Shown: piece after piece, positions 42,142 to 51,417 of the stretch
Numbering within the stretch: position 1 is the stretch's first letter
Layout of the letters: each line of letters begins with the position of its first letter
Assembly (NCBI GenBank): GCA_910578345.1
Contig: CAJTRA010000005.1
Span: 91,688-155,687, forward strand
Origin: an uncultured Lachnospiraceae bacterium
Lineage (GTDB): Bacteria; Bacillota; Clostridia; Lachnospirales; Lachnospiraceae
Length of the DNA: 64,000 nucleotides
Direction of reading: 5' to 3'
Translations under genes and position numbers: made by a program
Notes under the pieces: model-generated
The model's database searches: none
Seen by the model: the letters and a program-made list of their open reading frames with translations, nothing else
Told to the model about the DNA's origin: nothing

Positions 42142-42540
42142 ATGAGAAAGCGTATGATTAAGTTATCGGAGGCAGAGTGGAAGGTAATGACGCAGTTGTG
42201 GCAGAGGGCGCCACAGACAATGATGGAGTTAACCAACCATTTTAAGAATACAACAGGATGGAGCAAGCATACGGTGTTAACCTTTCTCAGACGTATGGAG
42301 GAGAAGAAAGCAATCCATTATGAGGAGGGAGAGCGGGCGAAACTTTATTATCCGGATATTGAGAGAGGGGAGGCAGTTCTGCAGGAGACAGAGAATTTTT
42401 TGGAGAAAGTGTTTGACGGTAAGATGGGGCTGATGATCAATACGATGGTGGAGAAGAAAGCATTGTCCAGGGAAGAGATTACACAGATGTATGAAATTCT
42501 GCGGAAAGCTGAAGAAGAGAGCCGGCATAATGGGGGATGA
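42142..42540 (+). CDS. BlaI/MecI-family transcriptional repressor
   Basis: This 132-aa repressor has the BlaI winged helix (LSEAEWKVMTQLWQRAPQTM; SKHTVLTFLRRMEEKKAI) and a C-terminal dimerisation helix. In the family, the partner membrane protease senses a signal and inactivates the repressor. GGAGG lies 1 nt from the ATG at 42142 and 13 nt from the ATG at 42154, so the start could be either. It overlaps in operon with the BlaR1-like gene 6 bp downstream. No beta-lactamase or PBP gene is nearby. Confidence 0.9.
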   Translation: MRKRMIKLSEAEWKVMTQLWQRAPQTMMELTNHFKNTTGWSKHTVLTFLRRMEEKKAIHYEEGERAKLYYPDIERGEAVLQETENFLEKVFDGKMGLMINTMVEKKALSREEITQMYEILRKAEEESRHNGG

Positions 42541-42546
42541 AAAGAT

Positions 42547-44715
42547 ATGGGTGAGAGGTTGATCGGTGCGACATTTTTGATCGGTATGATCTTGTTATTG
42601 CGGAGATGGACGAAAGGGAAGATCAGTATGCGGTTCCGCTATGCTTTGTGGATTGTTGTTGCTCTTCGGCTGCTCGTACCAGTTTCCTTCGGTAGCGCAT
42701 CTTTTAGCATTCTGAATCTGACTGCAGGACTGCCGGAAGATATCATGCATGTGGTGAGAGTTTTTCAGTGGGAACAGACAGAGAGGACAGGGATGGGGCA
42801 CACGGAGATGGAAGATCGCAGAAGACCGGCGGAGGGGCAGAGGAATGCAGTCTGGGAGCGCCCACTTGACGCTGACACAGGCAATCTGGGCAGAGAATCC
42901 TCTGCGCATTGGGCGGAACGTTTCAGTACTGCAGAAGAGCAGCGGATTCTGGGAGGCATCAGTTTACAGGAGACTGTGGGAGCAGGAGCTGCCGAAAATA
43001 TGCGTTTGCTGTTAATGTGCTTGTGGACAGCCGGTATCTTGGCTGTGGGCGGTTATATGCTGGTAAGCCAGATACGGTTTGTGCGCTGTCTGCGGCACAG
43101 GCGGAAGGAAGTGGAAAGAGAAATAATATTGGAAGCCTGGAACAGGCGGCTGCAGGCACGCCGGATGCATGTCTATACAGTTGCCGGACTGCCAAGTCCC
43201 TGCCTGGTGGGACGGGATATTTATCTTAGACCGCAGCTTTTGGAAGATGTCAGTAAGCTGCAGCATGTTTTGGCGCATGAATATGCGCACGCAGTGCAGA
43301 AAGACACGCTGTGGGCCGTTCTGCGCAGCGCGCTGTGTGTAATCTATTGGTTCTATCCCTTTGTCTGGATCGCGGCCTGTGCGGCGAAGAGGGACAGTGA
43401 ACTTGCCTGTGACGAGCGGGCGATTCTGTTCTTGGGAGAGTCGGAACGGTTTGCCTATGGAAGAACACTGCTGGATCTTCTTTCCGGCAGAGAGGAGAAG
43501 AGCGGATACGCAGGGGCAGTCTTGATCATGGGCGGCAGTCAACATAGCATAAAGGAGAGAGTTTCTATGATTGCGGGTAGGAGAACACAGAAGAAAGCGG
43601 TAGCGCTGGCTGCGGCCCTGGTGGTAGTTCTTGCCTGTGGATGCACTTTTACAGGTGCACAGCAGACTCAGGGAAAGAAGATTCTGTTGACCAATCCCGG
43701 CAGTTTGTCGGAGGAAGCATCGGAGAACACAGGGGAGCAAGATCGGTCACAGGAGAAGCAAGAGGGGAAGGCAGAGGAGAACGGAGAGCAGAGCGCAGAA
43801 TCTGGAGAGAAGCTGGGGGAAGAGGCAGCCGTACTGCAGCGGGCAGACAGACGGCAGAGGGAAGAGGAGGAACGTGACAATACAGACGTGGAGACATTTG
43901 GTGCAGCGCAGATGGGATTCAACGAGCTGCTAGCTGGAATGGACGACAGCAGCCTTGCGGCGGCGGAACCGGTAAATCTTGAAAAATATTGGGATTATCT
44001 CTATGAAGGAAAGGAGACCCCGTTGAAAGACGGTACGTGGTATCGGCTGCCCCAGGAGAAAGAACGAGAGATTTCCTTTTATGGTCTTTACACAGAGGAA
44101 TACGGATGCAGAGGGATGAAGATTGAAATCGGCGGCGATGTCAATACCTTTGATCAGACCTGGACGCCCACTTCTTTCAATCCGGATGTGCTGATCCTGG
44201 AAGAGTCTGAGACAGACGGACTGCCTCGCAGTTTTGCCTTTACAGTATGTGTTGAGAATCAAAGGAACAGTGAGAAATGGCAGCTTTATGTGGCGGACAG
44301 ATATGATACGGGTACGATTGAGCTTGTCAGTTTCGAGGAGAAAGCATACCGAAGCCAGCGAGAGGAGCAGAATCTCACTTTTCGTGTAGACGAAGAAGAC
44401 AAGAAGGTATTCATGATCCGGGAGGAAGAAGAAATCCTGGGAACGATCGATTGCGCATCTTATGACGGAGAAGAGCAGATCGACAAGATTCTGTGGGACG
44501 ATGGGACGATCGGCTATCGTCTGGAGGAAGAGCAGAGACGGATCATTCTGGTAACAGGCATCGGTCTGCAGGAAGCAGAGAGCGGCAAAGTGCTCTTTAA
44601 GGGAATTCCGCTGATTGATTTTCCGGTAGAGATTGGGACTTTTGGGGATCGCAGTTTTATATTGGAGGCGCCATACGTTGACGACAGCTATGTCAGCGGA
44701 AAGCTCAACTTCTAG
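42547..44715 (+). CDS. BlaR1/MecR1-like M56 membrane metalloprotease with unknown sensor domain
   Basis: This 722-aa protein has N-terminal membrane spans and an M56 peptidase domain with zinc motif HEYAH near residue 240 and the third ligand region ELACDERAI. A further span follows (KAVALAAALVVVLACGC, about 345-362), then a long extracellular C-terminus. That tail begins with a Glu/Gln-rich linker (about 375-450) and ends in a 270-residue beta-rich region. It lacks the Ser-x-x-Lys penicillin-binding sensor of true BlaR1, so the signal is probably not a beta-lactam. It should cleave or trigger loss of the BlaI-like repressor. Confidence 0.85.
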   Translation: MGERLIGATFLIGMILLLRRWTKGKISMRFRYALWIVVALRLLVPVSFGSASFSILNLTAGLPEDIMHVVRVFQWEQTERTGMGHTEMEDRRRPAEGQRNAVWERPLDADTGNLGRESSAHWAERFSTAEEQRILGGISLQETVGAGAAENMRLLLMCLWTAGILAVGGYMLVSQIRFVRCLRHRRKEVEREIILEAWNRRLQARRMHVYTVAGLPSPCLVGRDIYLRPQLLEDVSKLQHVLAHEYAHAVQKDTLWAVLRSALCVIYWFYPFVWIAACAAKRDSELACDERAILFLGESERFAYGRTLLDLLSGREEKSGYAGAVLIMGGSQHSIKERVSMIAGRRTQKKAVALAAALVVVLACGCTFTGAQQTQGKKILLTNPGSLSEEASENTGEQDRSQEKQEGKAEENGEQSAESGEKLGEEAAVLQRADRRQREEEERDNTDVETFGAAQMGFNELLAGMDDSSLAAAEPVNLEKYWDYLYEGKETPLKDGTWYRLPQEKEREISFYGLYTEEYGCRGMKIEIGGDVNTFDQTWTPTSFNPDVLILEESETDGLPRSFAFTVCVENQRNSEKWQLYVADRYDTGTIELVSFEEKAYRSQREEQNLTFRVDEEDKKVFMIREEEEILGTIDCASYDGEEQIDKILWDDGTIGYRLEEEQRRIILVTGIGLQEAESGKVLFKGIPLIDFPVEIGTFGDRSFILEAPYVDDSYVSGKLNF

Positions 44716-44799
44716 AAGGTTATGAGTAAAAATGACATCTGCCAGCCGGAAAAAGGAAAGAATATGGGAAAAGTCACGAAAAAATCGAATTAGAAAATA

Positions 44800-44834
44800 A
44801 TACGCGATAAGATTCTTTCTTATTGCGTATTTTT
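44800..44834 (+). terminator. Terminator after the BlaR1-like gene
   Basis: ATACGCGATAAGA (44800-44812) pairs with TCTTATTGCGTAT (44818-44830) with one G-U; TTTTT follows. Confidence 0.8.
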
Positions 44835-44955
44835 GTGTTAGAATAATACTGCACCTGAAAATGAGGAAGCACACAAAGACGGCCTGGCCAGTTAAAGATG
44901 GCATAATAAAGACTTCTGGAGGATGGCAGGCAGAAAACAGAGGATAACGGGTTAT

Positions 44956-45612
44956 ATGAAATATAAGAAGATCAACGATGCGACAGTACAATGTATCATC
45001 ACAGCGGAAGATATGGTGGAATATGGGCTGACACTGTCGGATATTTTTGAGAGGAATGAGAAGGGCGAGGGATTTCTGCGAGATATCATTGAGCGCGCCC
45101 ATGATGAGATTGGTTATCAGATCAACGGTGAGAATATTGCGATGCAGATTACGCCGTTGAAGGATAAAGGCCTGGTGGTCACTTTTACAGATGAAAGTCC
45201 TCTGGCATTTAAGGATATTCTACAGCATTTAAAGGATGTATTGCAGGGGGTGAGTGAAGAGTTTGACAGGCAGGAGCAGTCTGAAGCGCAGAGACAGAAA
45301 GCAGAAGAATTCGATGAGAATAGACGGATGTTCGCCTTTGCCACGCTTCACCAGGTGATGCAGTATACGGCGTCCATTCCGAATACACTGTCAGTCAGGA
45401 GCCACCTTTACAAAGAGGGAGAGGTATATTATCTGGTACTGGAGAAGAACAGACTTTCTTATAAGATGTTCAATAAGATCAGTGCCCAGGCCGTGGAATT
45501 CGGCAATCTGATTGCGGTTTCTGAGGAGAGAATGCAGTACCTGGAGGAGCATGGAGAGTGTCTGATTACAGACCGGGCGGTGAGCAGGCTTCGCAGGATC
45601 TATCTGGCATGA
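44956..45612 (+). CDS. mecA: MecA adaptor protein for ClpC
   Basis: This 218-aa adaptor is split as in the family: an N-terminal substrate-binding domain (MKYKKINDATVQCIITAEDM), a charged linker (about 95-130) and a C-terminal ClpC-binding domain. In Bacillus MecA delivers proteins such as ComK to ClpCP. The start at 44956 aligns with the usual MK-[KI]-[EK]-[RK]-INDxTV opening. The longer reading from 44923 begins directly on its own GGAGG and is rejected. The ribosome binding site for 44956 is weak and distant. Position beside the BlaI pair is probably chance; this mecA is not the methicillin-resistance gene. Confidence 0.9.
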   Translation: MKYKKINDATVQCIITAEDMVEYGLTLSDIFERNEKGEGFLRDIIERAHDEIGYQINGENIAMQITPLKDKGLVVTFTDESPLAFKDILQHLKDVLQGVSEEFDRQEQSEAQRQKAEEFDENRRMFAFATLHQVMQYTASIPNTLSVRSHLYKEGEVYYLVLEKNRLSYKMFNKISAQAVEFGNLIAVSEERMQYLEEHGECLITDRAVSRLRRIYLA

Positions 45613-45692
45613 TCTGCGGTATCGTCATGGCAGGCAGTTTTTGAAAAGGATTGGGACAATTCTATCATAAATGAAAAGGTAAGGTATGTATA

Positions 45693-45730
45693 TGCTGCCA
45701 GCCCCAGATGAGCTTTCGGGTTTGGCAGCA
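45693..45730 (+). other. Strong stem-loop between mecA and the helicase gene
   Basis: TGCTGCCAGCCC (45693-45704) pairs with 45718-45730 with one bulge. No clear T-run follows; it could be a weak terminator or leader structure. Confidence 0.5.
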
Positions 45731-45833
45731 ATTCTTGTGTTAAGTCGGATAGACTCCGGAGAAGTTTCACCAGATAAAAAGTTAGTGCTGCAGAAGATAT
45801 AGGTACAAGTATGAAAGAAGAAATGGAGAGAAT

Positions 45834-47537
45834 ATGAGCAGTAAGAAGAGAAAAAGAGAAGGATTTGAAGAATTTTTGGAAAAGGAGATATTGACGCAGG
45901 AGCGCTATGATAAAATGTATAGCAGCCAGACTGTGGCTTATGGTGGAGCAGGGAGCGATGGACAAAACAGTCAGGCACCGGAGAATGACCAGCCCAGGGA
46001 GACGCGGATGCGCTATGAAGATGCAAAGATTGACGAAAGGATTCTTCGCGCTGTCAAGGAACTTGGATATGAAGAGATGACGCCGATTCAGGAACAGGCA
46101 ATCCCGCTTTTTATGACAGGCCAGGATATAATTGGACAGGCACAGACGGGAACGGGTAAGACGGCAGCATTCGGTATTCCAATCCTGCAGAAGATCGATC
46201 CGGATAATCGGAATCTGCAGGCGGTGATTCTGTGCCCAACCAGAGAGCTGGCGATGCAGGCGGCGGAAGAACTGCGTAAGTTTTCCAAATATATGCATGG
46301 GATCAAGGTGTTGCCGATCTATGGCGGGCAGGATATTGTCCGTCAGATTAAGAATCTGAAGGGCGGAGCGCAGATCATTGTGGGAACGCCGGGGCGTGTG
46401 ATGGATCATATGCGCAGACATACGCTTCGGATGGAAAATGTGCATACGGTGGTGCTTGACGAGGCCGACGAAATGCTCAATATGGGATTTAGAGAGGACA
46501 TCGAGACAATCTTACGGCAGATGCCGGAACAAAGGCAGACAGGGCTTTTCTCAGCCACAATGCCGGGTCCGATCCTGGAGCTGACGAAAACCTATCAGAA
46601 GAATGCAGTGTATGTCAAGATGACACCGGAAGAAGTGACGATCCCGTTGATCAAGCAGGCTTATTATCAGGTGCGCAGACAGGATAAGGAAGAAGTACTG
46701 TGCCGCCTGATCGATTACTATGATCCAAAGCGGGCGTTGATCTTCTGCAATACCAAACGTATGGTGGATGAGCTGACGGAGCATTTGAAGGAGAGAGGGT
46801 ATGAGGCGGAAGGATTGCACGGAGATCTGTCCCAGCATCAACGGGATACTGTGATGAATCTGTTCCGCAGCGGCAGAGCCGGAATTCTGATTGCAACGGA
46901 TGTAGCGGCAAGAGGAATCGATGTGAATGATGTGGAGGCAGTCTACAATTATGACGTGCCGGAGGATATCGAATATTATGTGCACCGTATCGGCAGGACA
47001 GGCCGTGCCGGTAAGACGGGCCGCTCCTTTACGCTGGTTGTGGGAAGAGAAGCCTATAAGATACGGGATATCGAACGCGCCTGCCGCACGAAGATCAGAG
47101 AGCGGAAGATCCCCGGCGCCGCCGATATCACGGCCAGGAAAGCTTCCAAGATTTTGCGGGAGGCCGTCCATGTGGCAGAGCAAAGGGATATCAGCCGTGC
47201 GACGGAGTATATTCTGGAAGAGATCGCATTGGGTGAGCACGGTGCGGTGGAGATTGCGGCAGCGTTCATGCAGATGAAACTTGGAGATGAGATCGAAGAC
47301 ATCAGACCGGAGAAGTTTTCTTTTGACAGAAAGGCAGGAAGCCGTGGCAGAAGCAGAGGCGGCGATGCAGGCAGAAGAAACAGGAGCGAGGGCAGAGGAA
47401 GAAGTGATGCCAGGAGCGGCAGAGAGAATTACACCGGGAAGTCTGGAAGAAAAGAGGATAGAAGAAGACCGCGGGAGGACAGCAGGAATGGTTATTATGC
47501 ATCCCTGCGGGTCAAAACGAAGAAAAGGGAATCATAA
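45834..47537 (+). CDS. DEAD-box RNA helicase (CshA/DeaD type)
   Basis: This 567-aa ATP-dependent RNA helicase carries all core motifs: Q motif (MTPIQEQAIP), AQTGTGKT, PTRELAMQ, GTPGRVMDH, VLDEADEML, FSATMP, IFCNTKRMVDEL, ATDVAARGIDV and HRIGRTGRAG. A 60-residue extra N-terminal segment precedes the core. The last 65 residues form a very basic Arg/Gly/Ser tail for RNA binding. CshA-type helicases work in mRNA decay and ribosome assembly, often cold-induced. The stop overlaps the convergent YgjP-like gene by 6 bp. Confidence 0.93.
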   Translation: MSSKKRKREGFEEFLEKEILTQERYDKMYSSQTVAYGGAGSDGQNSQAPENDQPRETRMRYEDAKIDERILRAVKELGYEEMTPIQEQAIPLFMTGQDIIGQAQTGTGKTAAFGIPILQKIDPDNRNLQAVILCPTRELAMQAAEELRKFSKYMHGIKVLPIYGGQDIVRQIKNLKGGAQIIVGTPGRVMDHMRRHTLRMENVHTVVLDEADEMLNMGFREDIETILRQMPEQRQTGLFSATMPGPILELTKTYQKNAVYVKMTPEEVTIPLIKQAYYQVRRQDKEEVLCRLIDYYDPKRALIFCNTKRMVDELTEHLKERGYEAEGLHGDLSQHQRDTVMNLFRSGRAGILIATDVAARGIDVNDVEAVYNYDVPEDIEYYVHRIGRTGRAGKTGRSFTLVVGREAYKIRDIERACRTKIRERKIPGAADITARKASKILREAVHVAEQRDISRATEYILEEIALGEHGAVEIAAAFMQMKLGDEIEDIRPEKFSFDRKAGSRGRSRGGDAGRRNRSEGRGRSDARSGRENYTGKSGRKEDRRRPREDSRNGYYASLRVKTKKRES

Positions 47538-48128
47538 TACCAGTTCTTGACCATGATCCTTCAACCATTTGCGGGCGGTGCGGTAGTCGGGACAGACTTT
47601 TTCTACCGCCTGCCAGAAAGCGGAAGAATGGTTCATATGGGTCAGATGGCATAGCTCGTGGACCACGACATAATCCAGAATAGAAGGAGGCGCCAGCATG
47701 AGACGCCAGTTAAAGGAGAGGGTTCCCTTCGCACTGCAGCTTCCCCAGCGGGTCTTCTGGTCCCGGATGGTGATGCGGTTGTAAGTGCCGCCGGTGAACT
47801 GCTGGAAGTAGGCGGCTCTTTTTGGAAAATATTCTTTGGCAGCGGCAATATACCGTTGTGTCAGGGCGGCACGCTGCGCCGGGGTCAGATCGGAGACTGG
47901 TTTGGCAGCCTGTCTGCTCTGCTGCTCCAGATATCTGGTGATGATCCAATGCTGTCTGTCTGTGAGGATGTGGCTGACGTCCCGGTCGCTGGCGCCTAAG
48001 GGCACCCGCACGGTGATCTTTCCCTCTGGTGAGATGCTGACCGCATAGCTTTTGCGGTCACTGCGGATCAGGGTATAGGGGAGTTCATAGAGTTTGCTTT
48101 GGTATTTGATACGTAATTGATTGTCCAT
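47532..48128 (-). CDS. YgjP/SprT-like zinc metallopeptidase
   Basis: This 198-aa protein of the YgjP-like metallopeptidase (DUF45) family has the zinc motif HELCHLTHMNHS (HExxH and a third His) around residue 155, preceded by the family stretch KTRWGSCSAKGTLSFNWRL. It is cytoplasmic. The substrate is unknown; family members are often next to restriction or repair genes, though not here. It is convergent with the helicase gene. Confidence 0.88.
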   Translation of the reverse strand: MDNQLRIKYQSKLYELPYTLIRSDRKSYAVSISPEGKITVRVPLGASDRDVSHILTDRQHWIITRYLEQQSRQAAKPVSDLTPAQRAALTQRYIAAAKEYFPKRAAYFQQFTGGTYNRITIRDQKTRWGSCSAKGTLSFNWRLMLAPPSILDYVVVHELCHLTHMNHSSAFWQAVEKVCPDYRTARKWLKDHGQELVL

Positions 48129-48215
48129 GGCGCTATTATAGCACAGATACAGCAGTTCGGCCAGGGCTTTACCTATTGTGTGTTACTAAGGCGCGGCGTG
48201 CATCCGGACAAATGG

Positions 48216-48245
48216 TGGACAAGTTCTGACAAAATGTGCTACTAT
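48216..48245 (+). promoter_or_regulatory. Candidate promoter of the Lys-rich TPR protein gene
   Basis: TGGACA (48216-48221), 18 bp, TACTAT (48240-48245). Confidence 0.4.
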
Positions 48246-48331
48246 GAGAAAAGATCGGTGTAAGCCATGGAAAGTTCTGGCAATTATGCAAAAGATACAT
48301 CGCTGTAAGGATAAAACAGGAGTTGAAAGTA

Positions 48332-49483
48332 ATGGGGCGTGATGACGGAAGCGTAACAGTAAAACAAAATAAAACAACAGGGAAGAAACCTTCCGGCGGG
48401 AATAAGCCCGCTTCCGGAAAGAAGCCGGCTTCCGGTAAGAAAACAGCCGGCGGGGGAAAGGCAGCCTCCGGTAAGAAAACAACCGGCGGGGGTAAGCCGG
48501 CTTCCGGTAAGAAAATAACCAGCGGGGGTAAGACAGCCTCCGGCAAGAAGACAGCCGGCGGGAGAAAGCCAGTCGCTGGAAAGAGTACGGTGAATCGGAA
48601 GAGGCCAGTCCCTGGCAAGAAGCCAGCGGGTAAGAAGTCAGCAGTGAGAGACGCTGTGTCTCATTCTTCCGCACAGGGGAACAGACGGGAAGAAGAACGC
48701 GCGAGAAGAAGAGCGGAGCGGGAGCGGAAAGTCAGAAGACAGAAGATCGTAATGGCAGTGTCTTCCTGTATTATTCTGCTCTGTGTGATCGGGATCGCGG
48801 TTGTTTTCCTGTCACCGGCACGGGTATCCCTTTACTTGTTCCAGGGAGACAGGGCAATTGCAAAGGAAGACTATGAAAAGGCGTTAAGTGCCTATGAGAA
48901 GGCAGTGGAACTGAAACCTTCTTCCGTGAGAGCATACTGCGGCCTGGCAGACAGTTACAGAGGCAGGCAGATGTTTACGGAGGCAGAGCAGATTCTGGCG
49001 GCAGGATGGGAGCAGACGAAAGATGAAACGGTTCTGCGCTATTATGGAACGGTGATATTGAATCAGGCGGTGGCGCAGATCAATGCACATGAATGCACGC
49101 TGGAGACGGTAGATATGTGTGTCAGGGTACTGGAGATGGGAAGCGTGGAGGAAGAGGCGCTTAAGTTATTGGGCGACTGCCATGAACGACTTTTCCCGGA
49201 AACGCAGGAAGACGCCTGCATACTGCTCTATGACGAGGATGCGACACAGGATACCTGCAGCTATACAGAATATGAGGGGCTGCTTTTAAGAATGATCAAG
49301 GTATACAAAGAGAGGCCGTCGGAAGAACTGAAAGCGGTACTGAAGAGGTATGCTTTGATCGATCGGCCGGATGTAAGGATTGGAGATTCTCATCGGGAAT
49401 CTTATGAGACACTGTTGACAGAAATCGGCGCCGCGATCAATGAGCCGGATATGGCGCAGATCCAGACGGGATCGGAAGAGTGA
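48332..49483 (+). CDS. Lys/Gly-rich repeat, transmembrane, TPR protein of unknown function
   Basis: This 383-aa protein has three parts. Residues 1-110 are very basic and low in complexity, with four 12-residue repeats like SGKKTAGGGKAA. An Arg-rich stretch (RRRAERERKVRRQK) and one membrane span (IVMAVSSCIILLCVIGIAVVF, about 137-157, given here in part) follow. A TPR-like helical region with GDRAIAKEDYEKALSAYEKA then reaches the end. The positive-inside rule puts the Lys-rich tail in the cytoplasm and the TPRs outside. The tail resembles histone-H1-like nucleic-acid-binding tails. CAGGAG is 9 nt before the ATG at 48332; the TTG at 48323 is less likely. Confidence 0.75.
   Translation: MGRDDGSVTVKQNKTTGKKPSGGNKPASGKKPASGKKTAGGGKAASGKKTTGGGKPASGKKITSGGKTASGKKTAGGRKPVAGKSTVNRKRPVPGKKPAGKKSAVRDAVSHSSAQGNRREEERARRRAERERKVRRQKIVMAVSSCIILLCVIGIAVVFLSPARVSLYLFQGDRAIAKEDYEKALSAYEKAVELKPSSVRAYCGLADSYRGRQMFTEAEQILAAGWEQTKDETVLRYYGTVILNQAVAQINAHECTLETVDMCVRVLEMGSVEEEALKLLGDCHERLFPETQEDACILLYDEDATQDTCSYTEYEGLLLRMIKVYKERPSEELKAVLKRYALIDRPDVRIGDSHRESYETLLTEIGAAINEPDMAQIQTGSEE
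48431..48574 (+). repeat. 36-bp tandem repeats in the Lys-rich tail
   Basis: Four units of 36 bp encode SGKKTAGGGKAA, SGKKTTGGGKPA, SGKKITSGGKTA and SGKKTAGGRKPV. Shorter SGKKPA units precede them. Confidence 0.8.
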
Positions 49484-49498
49484 TCGTGAATTCGGCAG

Positions 49499-49527
49499 TT
49501 GACGATAGAAGAGGAATCTCCTATAAT
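49499..49527 (+). promoter_or_regulatory. Promoter of gpmI
   Basis: TTGACG (49499-49504), 17 bp, consensus TATAAT (49522-49527). Confidence 0.7.
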
Positions 49528-49620
49528 TAGGAAGGGAAATGATTGCAAATAGATGAGCTGCAAAGGAGAAGTTCTGCGGCTGTATGATCGATGTAAGATA
49601 AGAAAAGGAGAATGAAGGGT

Positions 49621-51165
49621 ATGAAAAAGAAACCAGCAGTATTGATGATCCTGGACGGCTATGGCCTGAATGAAAAGAAAGAGGGCAATGCGGTGGCGGA
49701 GGCGAACACTCCTGTGATGGATGCGCTTATGGCACAGTACCCGTTTGTCAAGGGAAATGCCAGTGGTATGGCAGTAGGGCTTCCGGACGGCCAGATGGGG
49801 AATTCCGAAGTGGGTCATCTGAATATGGGAGCAGGCCGTGTCGTGTATCAGGAATTGACAAGGATTACCAAAGAGATCCAGGACGGCACCTTTTTCGAGA
49901 ATCCAGCGCTTCTTGATGCAGTGAATAACTGTAAGAAGAATGACTCTGCACTTCATATGTTCGGGCTGGTATCCGATGGCGGCGTACACAGCCATAATAC
50001 GCATATCTATGGCCTTCTGGAGCTGGCAAAGAGAAATGGTCTGCAGAAAGTGTATGTTCACGCGTTCCTGGATGGACGTGACACACCGCCTACAAGCGGT
50101 AAAGGTTTCGTGGAAGAGTTAGAACAGCAGATGCATGAGATCGGTGTAGGTGAAGTGGCATCTGTGACCGGACGCTATTATGCAATGGATCGAGATAACA
50201 ATTACGACAGAGTGGAGAAAGCGTATCTTGCTCTGACAAAAGGAGAAGGTTTGGAAGCTTCCAGCGCACCGGAAGGGATCCAGGCATCTTACGACAGAGA
50301 TGAAACGGACGAATTCGTGAAGCCTACTGTGGTGAAGAAGAACGGTGAGCCGGTAGCGCTTATCAAAGATGGCGATTCCGTAGTCTTCTATAATTTCCGT
50401 CCGGACCGTGCCAGAGAGATTACCAGAAGCTTCTGCGACGATGAGTTCAAGGGCTTTGACAGGGGCAAGAGATTAGATCTTACGTATGTGTGCTTTTCCG
50501 ATTATGATCCGACGATCCCGAACAAGGAAGTCGCATTCCATAAGATTTCTGTTACCAATACTTTCGGTGAGTGGCTGGCAGCACACGGCATGAAACAGGC
50601 AAGGATCGCCGAGACGGAGAAGTATGCGCATGTGACCTTTTTCTTCAACGGCGGTGTGGAAGAGCCAAATGAAGGGGAGGAGAGAATTCTCGTCAATTCT
50701 CCGAAGGACGTGGCGACTTATGATCTGAAACCGCAGATGAGCGCTTACGAAGTTTGTGATAAACTGGTGGAAAGCATTCAGTCCGGCAAGTACGATGTGA
50801 TTATCATCAACTTTGCAAACCCTGATATGGTAGGACATACCGGCGTGGAGCAGGCAGCGATCAAGGCGGTAGAGGCAGTTGATGTATGCGTTGGGCGTGC
50901 TGTGGAGGCGGTTAAAGAGGTGGACGGCGTTATGTTTATCTGTGCCGATCATGGTAACGCAGAGCAATTGGTTGATTACGAGACCGGAGCGCCTTTCACA
51001 GCGCATACTACGAACCCAGTGCCGTTCATTCTTGTCAATGCAGATTCTTCCTACAAGTTGAGAGAAGGGGGATGTCTTGCAGATATCGTGCCGACGCTCA
51101 TTGAACTGATGGGAATGGAACAGCCTGCGGAGATGACAGGGAAATCATTGCTGGTTAAGGAATAA
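49621..51165 (+). CDS. gpmI: 2,3-bisphosphoglycerate-independent phosphoglycerate mutase
   Basis: This 514-aa glycolytic enzyme interconverts 3- and 2-phosphoglycerate using two manganese ions. It has the alkaline-phosphatase-fold metal Asp (MILDGYGL), the phosphorylated Ser in GQMGNSEVGHLNMGAG, VSDGGVHSHNTH, HAFLDGRDTPP, ITGR-like VTGRYYAMDRDNNYDR, NFRPDRAREI, and the late metal site ICADHGNAEQ. The ATG at 49621 has AGGAG 10 nt upstream; the ATG at 49612 is only 1 nt from it. A terminator follows. Confidence 0.95.
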   Translation: MKKKPAVLMILDGYGLNEKKEGNAVAEANTPVMDALMAQYPFVKGNASGMAVGLPDGQMGNSEVGHLNMGAGRVVYQELTRITKEIQDGTFFENPALLDAVNNCKKNDSALHMFGLVSDGGVHSHNTHIYGLLELAKRNGLQKVYVHAFLDGRDTPPTSGKGFVEELEQQMHEIGVGEVASVTGRYYAMDRDNNYDRVEKAYLALTKGEGLEASSAPEGIQASYDRDETDEFVKPTVVKKNGEPVALIKDGDSVVFYNFRPDRAREITRSFCDDEFKGFDRGKRLDLTYVCFSDYDPTIPNKEVAFHKISVTNTFGEWLAAHGMKQARIAETEKYAHVTFFFNGGVEEPNEGEERILVNSPKDVATYDLKPQMSAYEVCDKLVESIQSGKYDVIIINFANPDMVGHTGVEQAAIKAVEAVDVCVGRAVEAVKEVDGVMFICADHGNAEQLVDYETGAPFTAHTTNPVPFILVNADSSYKLREGGCLADIVPTLIELMGMEQPAEMTGKSLLVKE

Positions 51166-51232
51166 GACAGTGTACGGGAAAGCTTTCCAGGGGAAAGGGT
51201 TTCGGTAGATAACAGTGTAAGAGAATCAGGAG

Positions 51233-51268
51233 AGGACGTCTGTAGGAAAGTGCAGATGTCCTTTTTTT
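51233..51268 (+). terminator. Rho-independent terminator after gpmI
   Basis: AGGACGTCTG (51233-51242) pairs with CAGATGTCCT (51253-51262) with one G-U, then seven T. Confidence 0.88.
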
Positions 51269-51284
51269 GTACTTGTTTTTATGC

Positions 51285-51313
51285 TTGACAGTGTTTTCGC
51301 TTACGCGTATACT
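51285..51313 (+). promoter_or_regulatory. Promoter of the YtrA-type regulator operon
   Basis: Consensus TTGACA (51285-51290), 17 bp, TATACT (51308-51313). Confidence 0.82.
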
Positions 51314-51343
51314 AAGTGTACCATCATTGATAGTACACTTAGT
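51311..51343. promoter_or_regulatory. YtrA-type operator
   Basis: ACTAAGTGTAC (51311-51321) and GTACACTTAGT (51333-51343) are perfect inverted repeats. They contain AGTGTA-N13-TACACT, the arrangement I recall for B. subtilis YtrA. The operator overlaps the -10 and start site, so binding should repress. Confidence 0.82.
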
Positions 51344-51417
51344 GTGGGAGTATATGGTAACGAGTGTAGTGGAAGATATTGGAGGAAGATACAACGAGGA
51401 TGTAGAAAGGAGAAGCA

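Noticed and set aside
44956..45612. Methicillin-resistance reading of mecA next to BlaI/BlaR1
   Set aside because: The protein is the ClpC adaptor MecA; it has no penicillin-binding domain. The shared name is a coincidence.
48169..48674. Two antisense frames with Pro- or Ser-rich repeats
   Set aside because: They are the reverse reading of the Lys/Gly repeat array.
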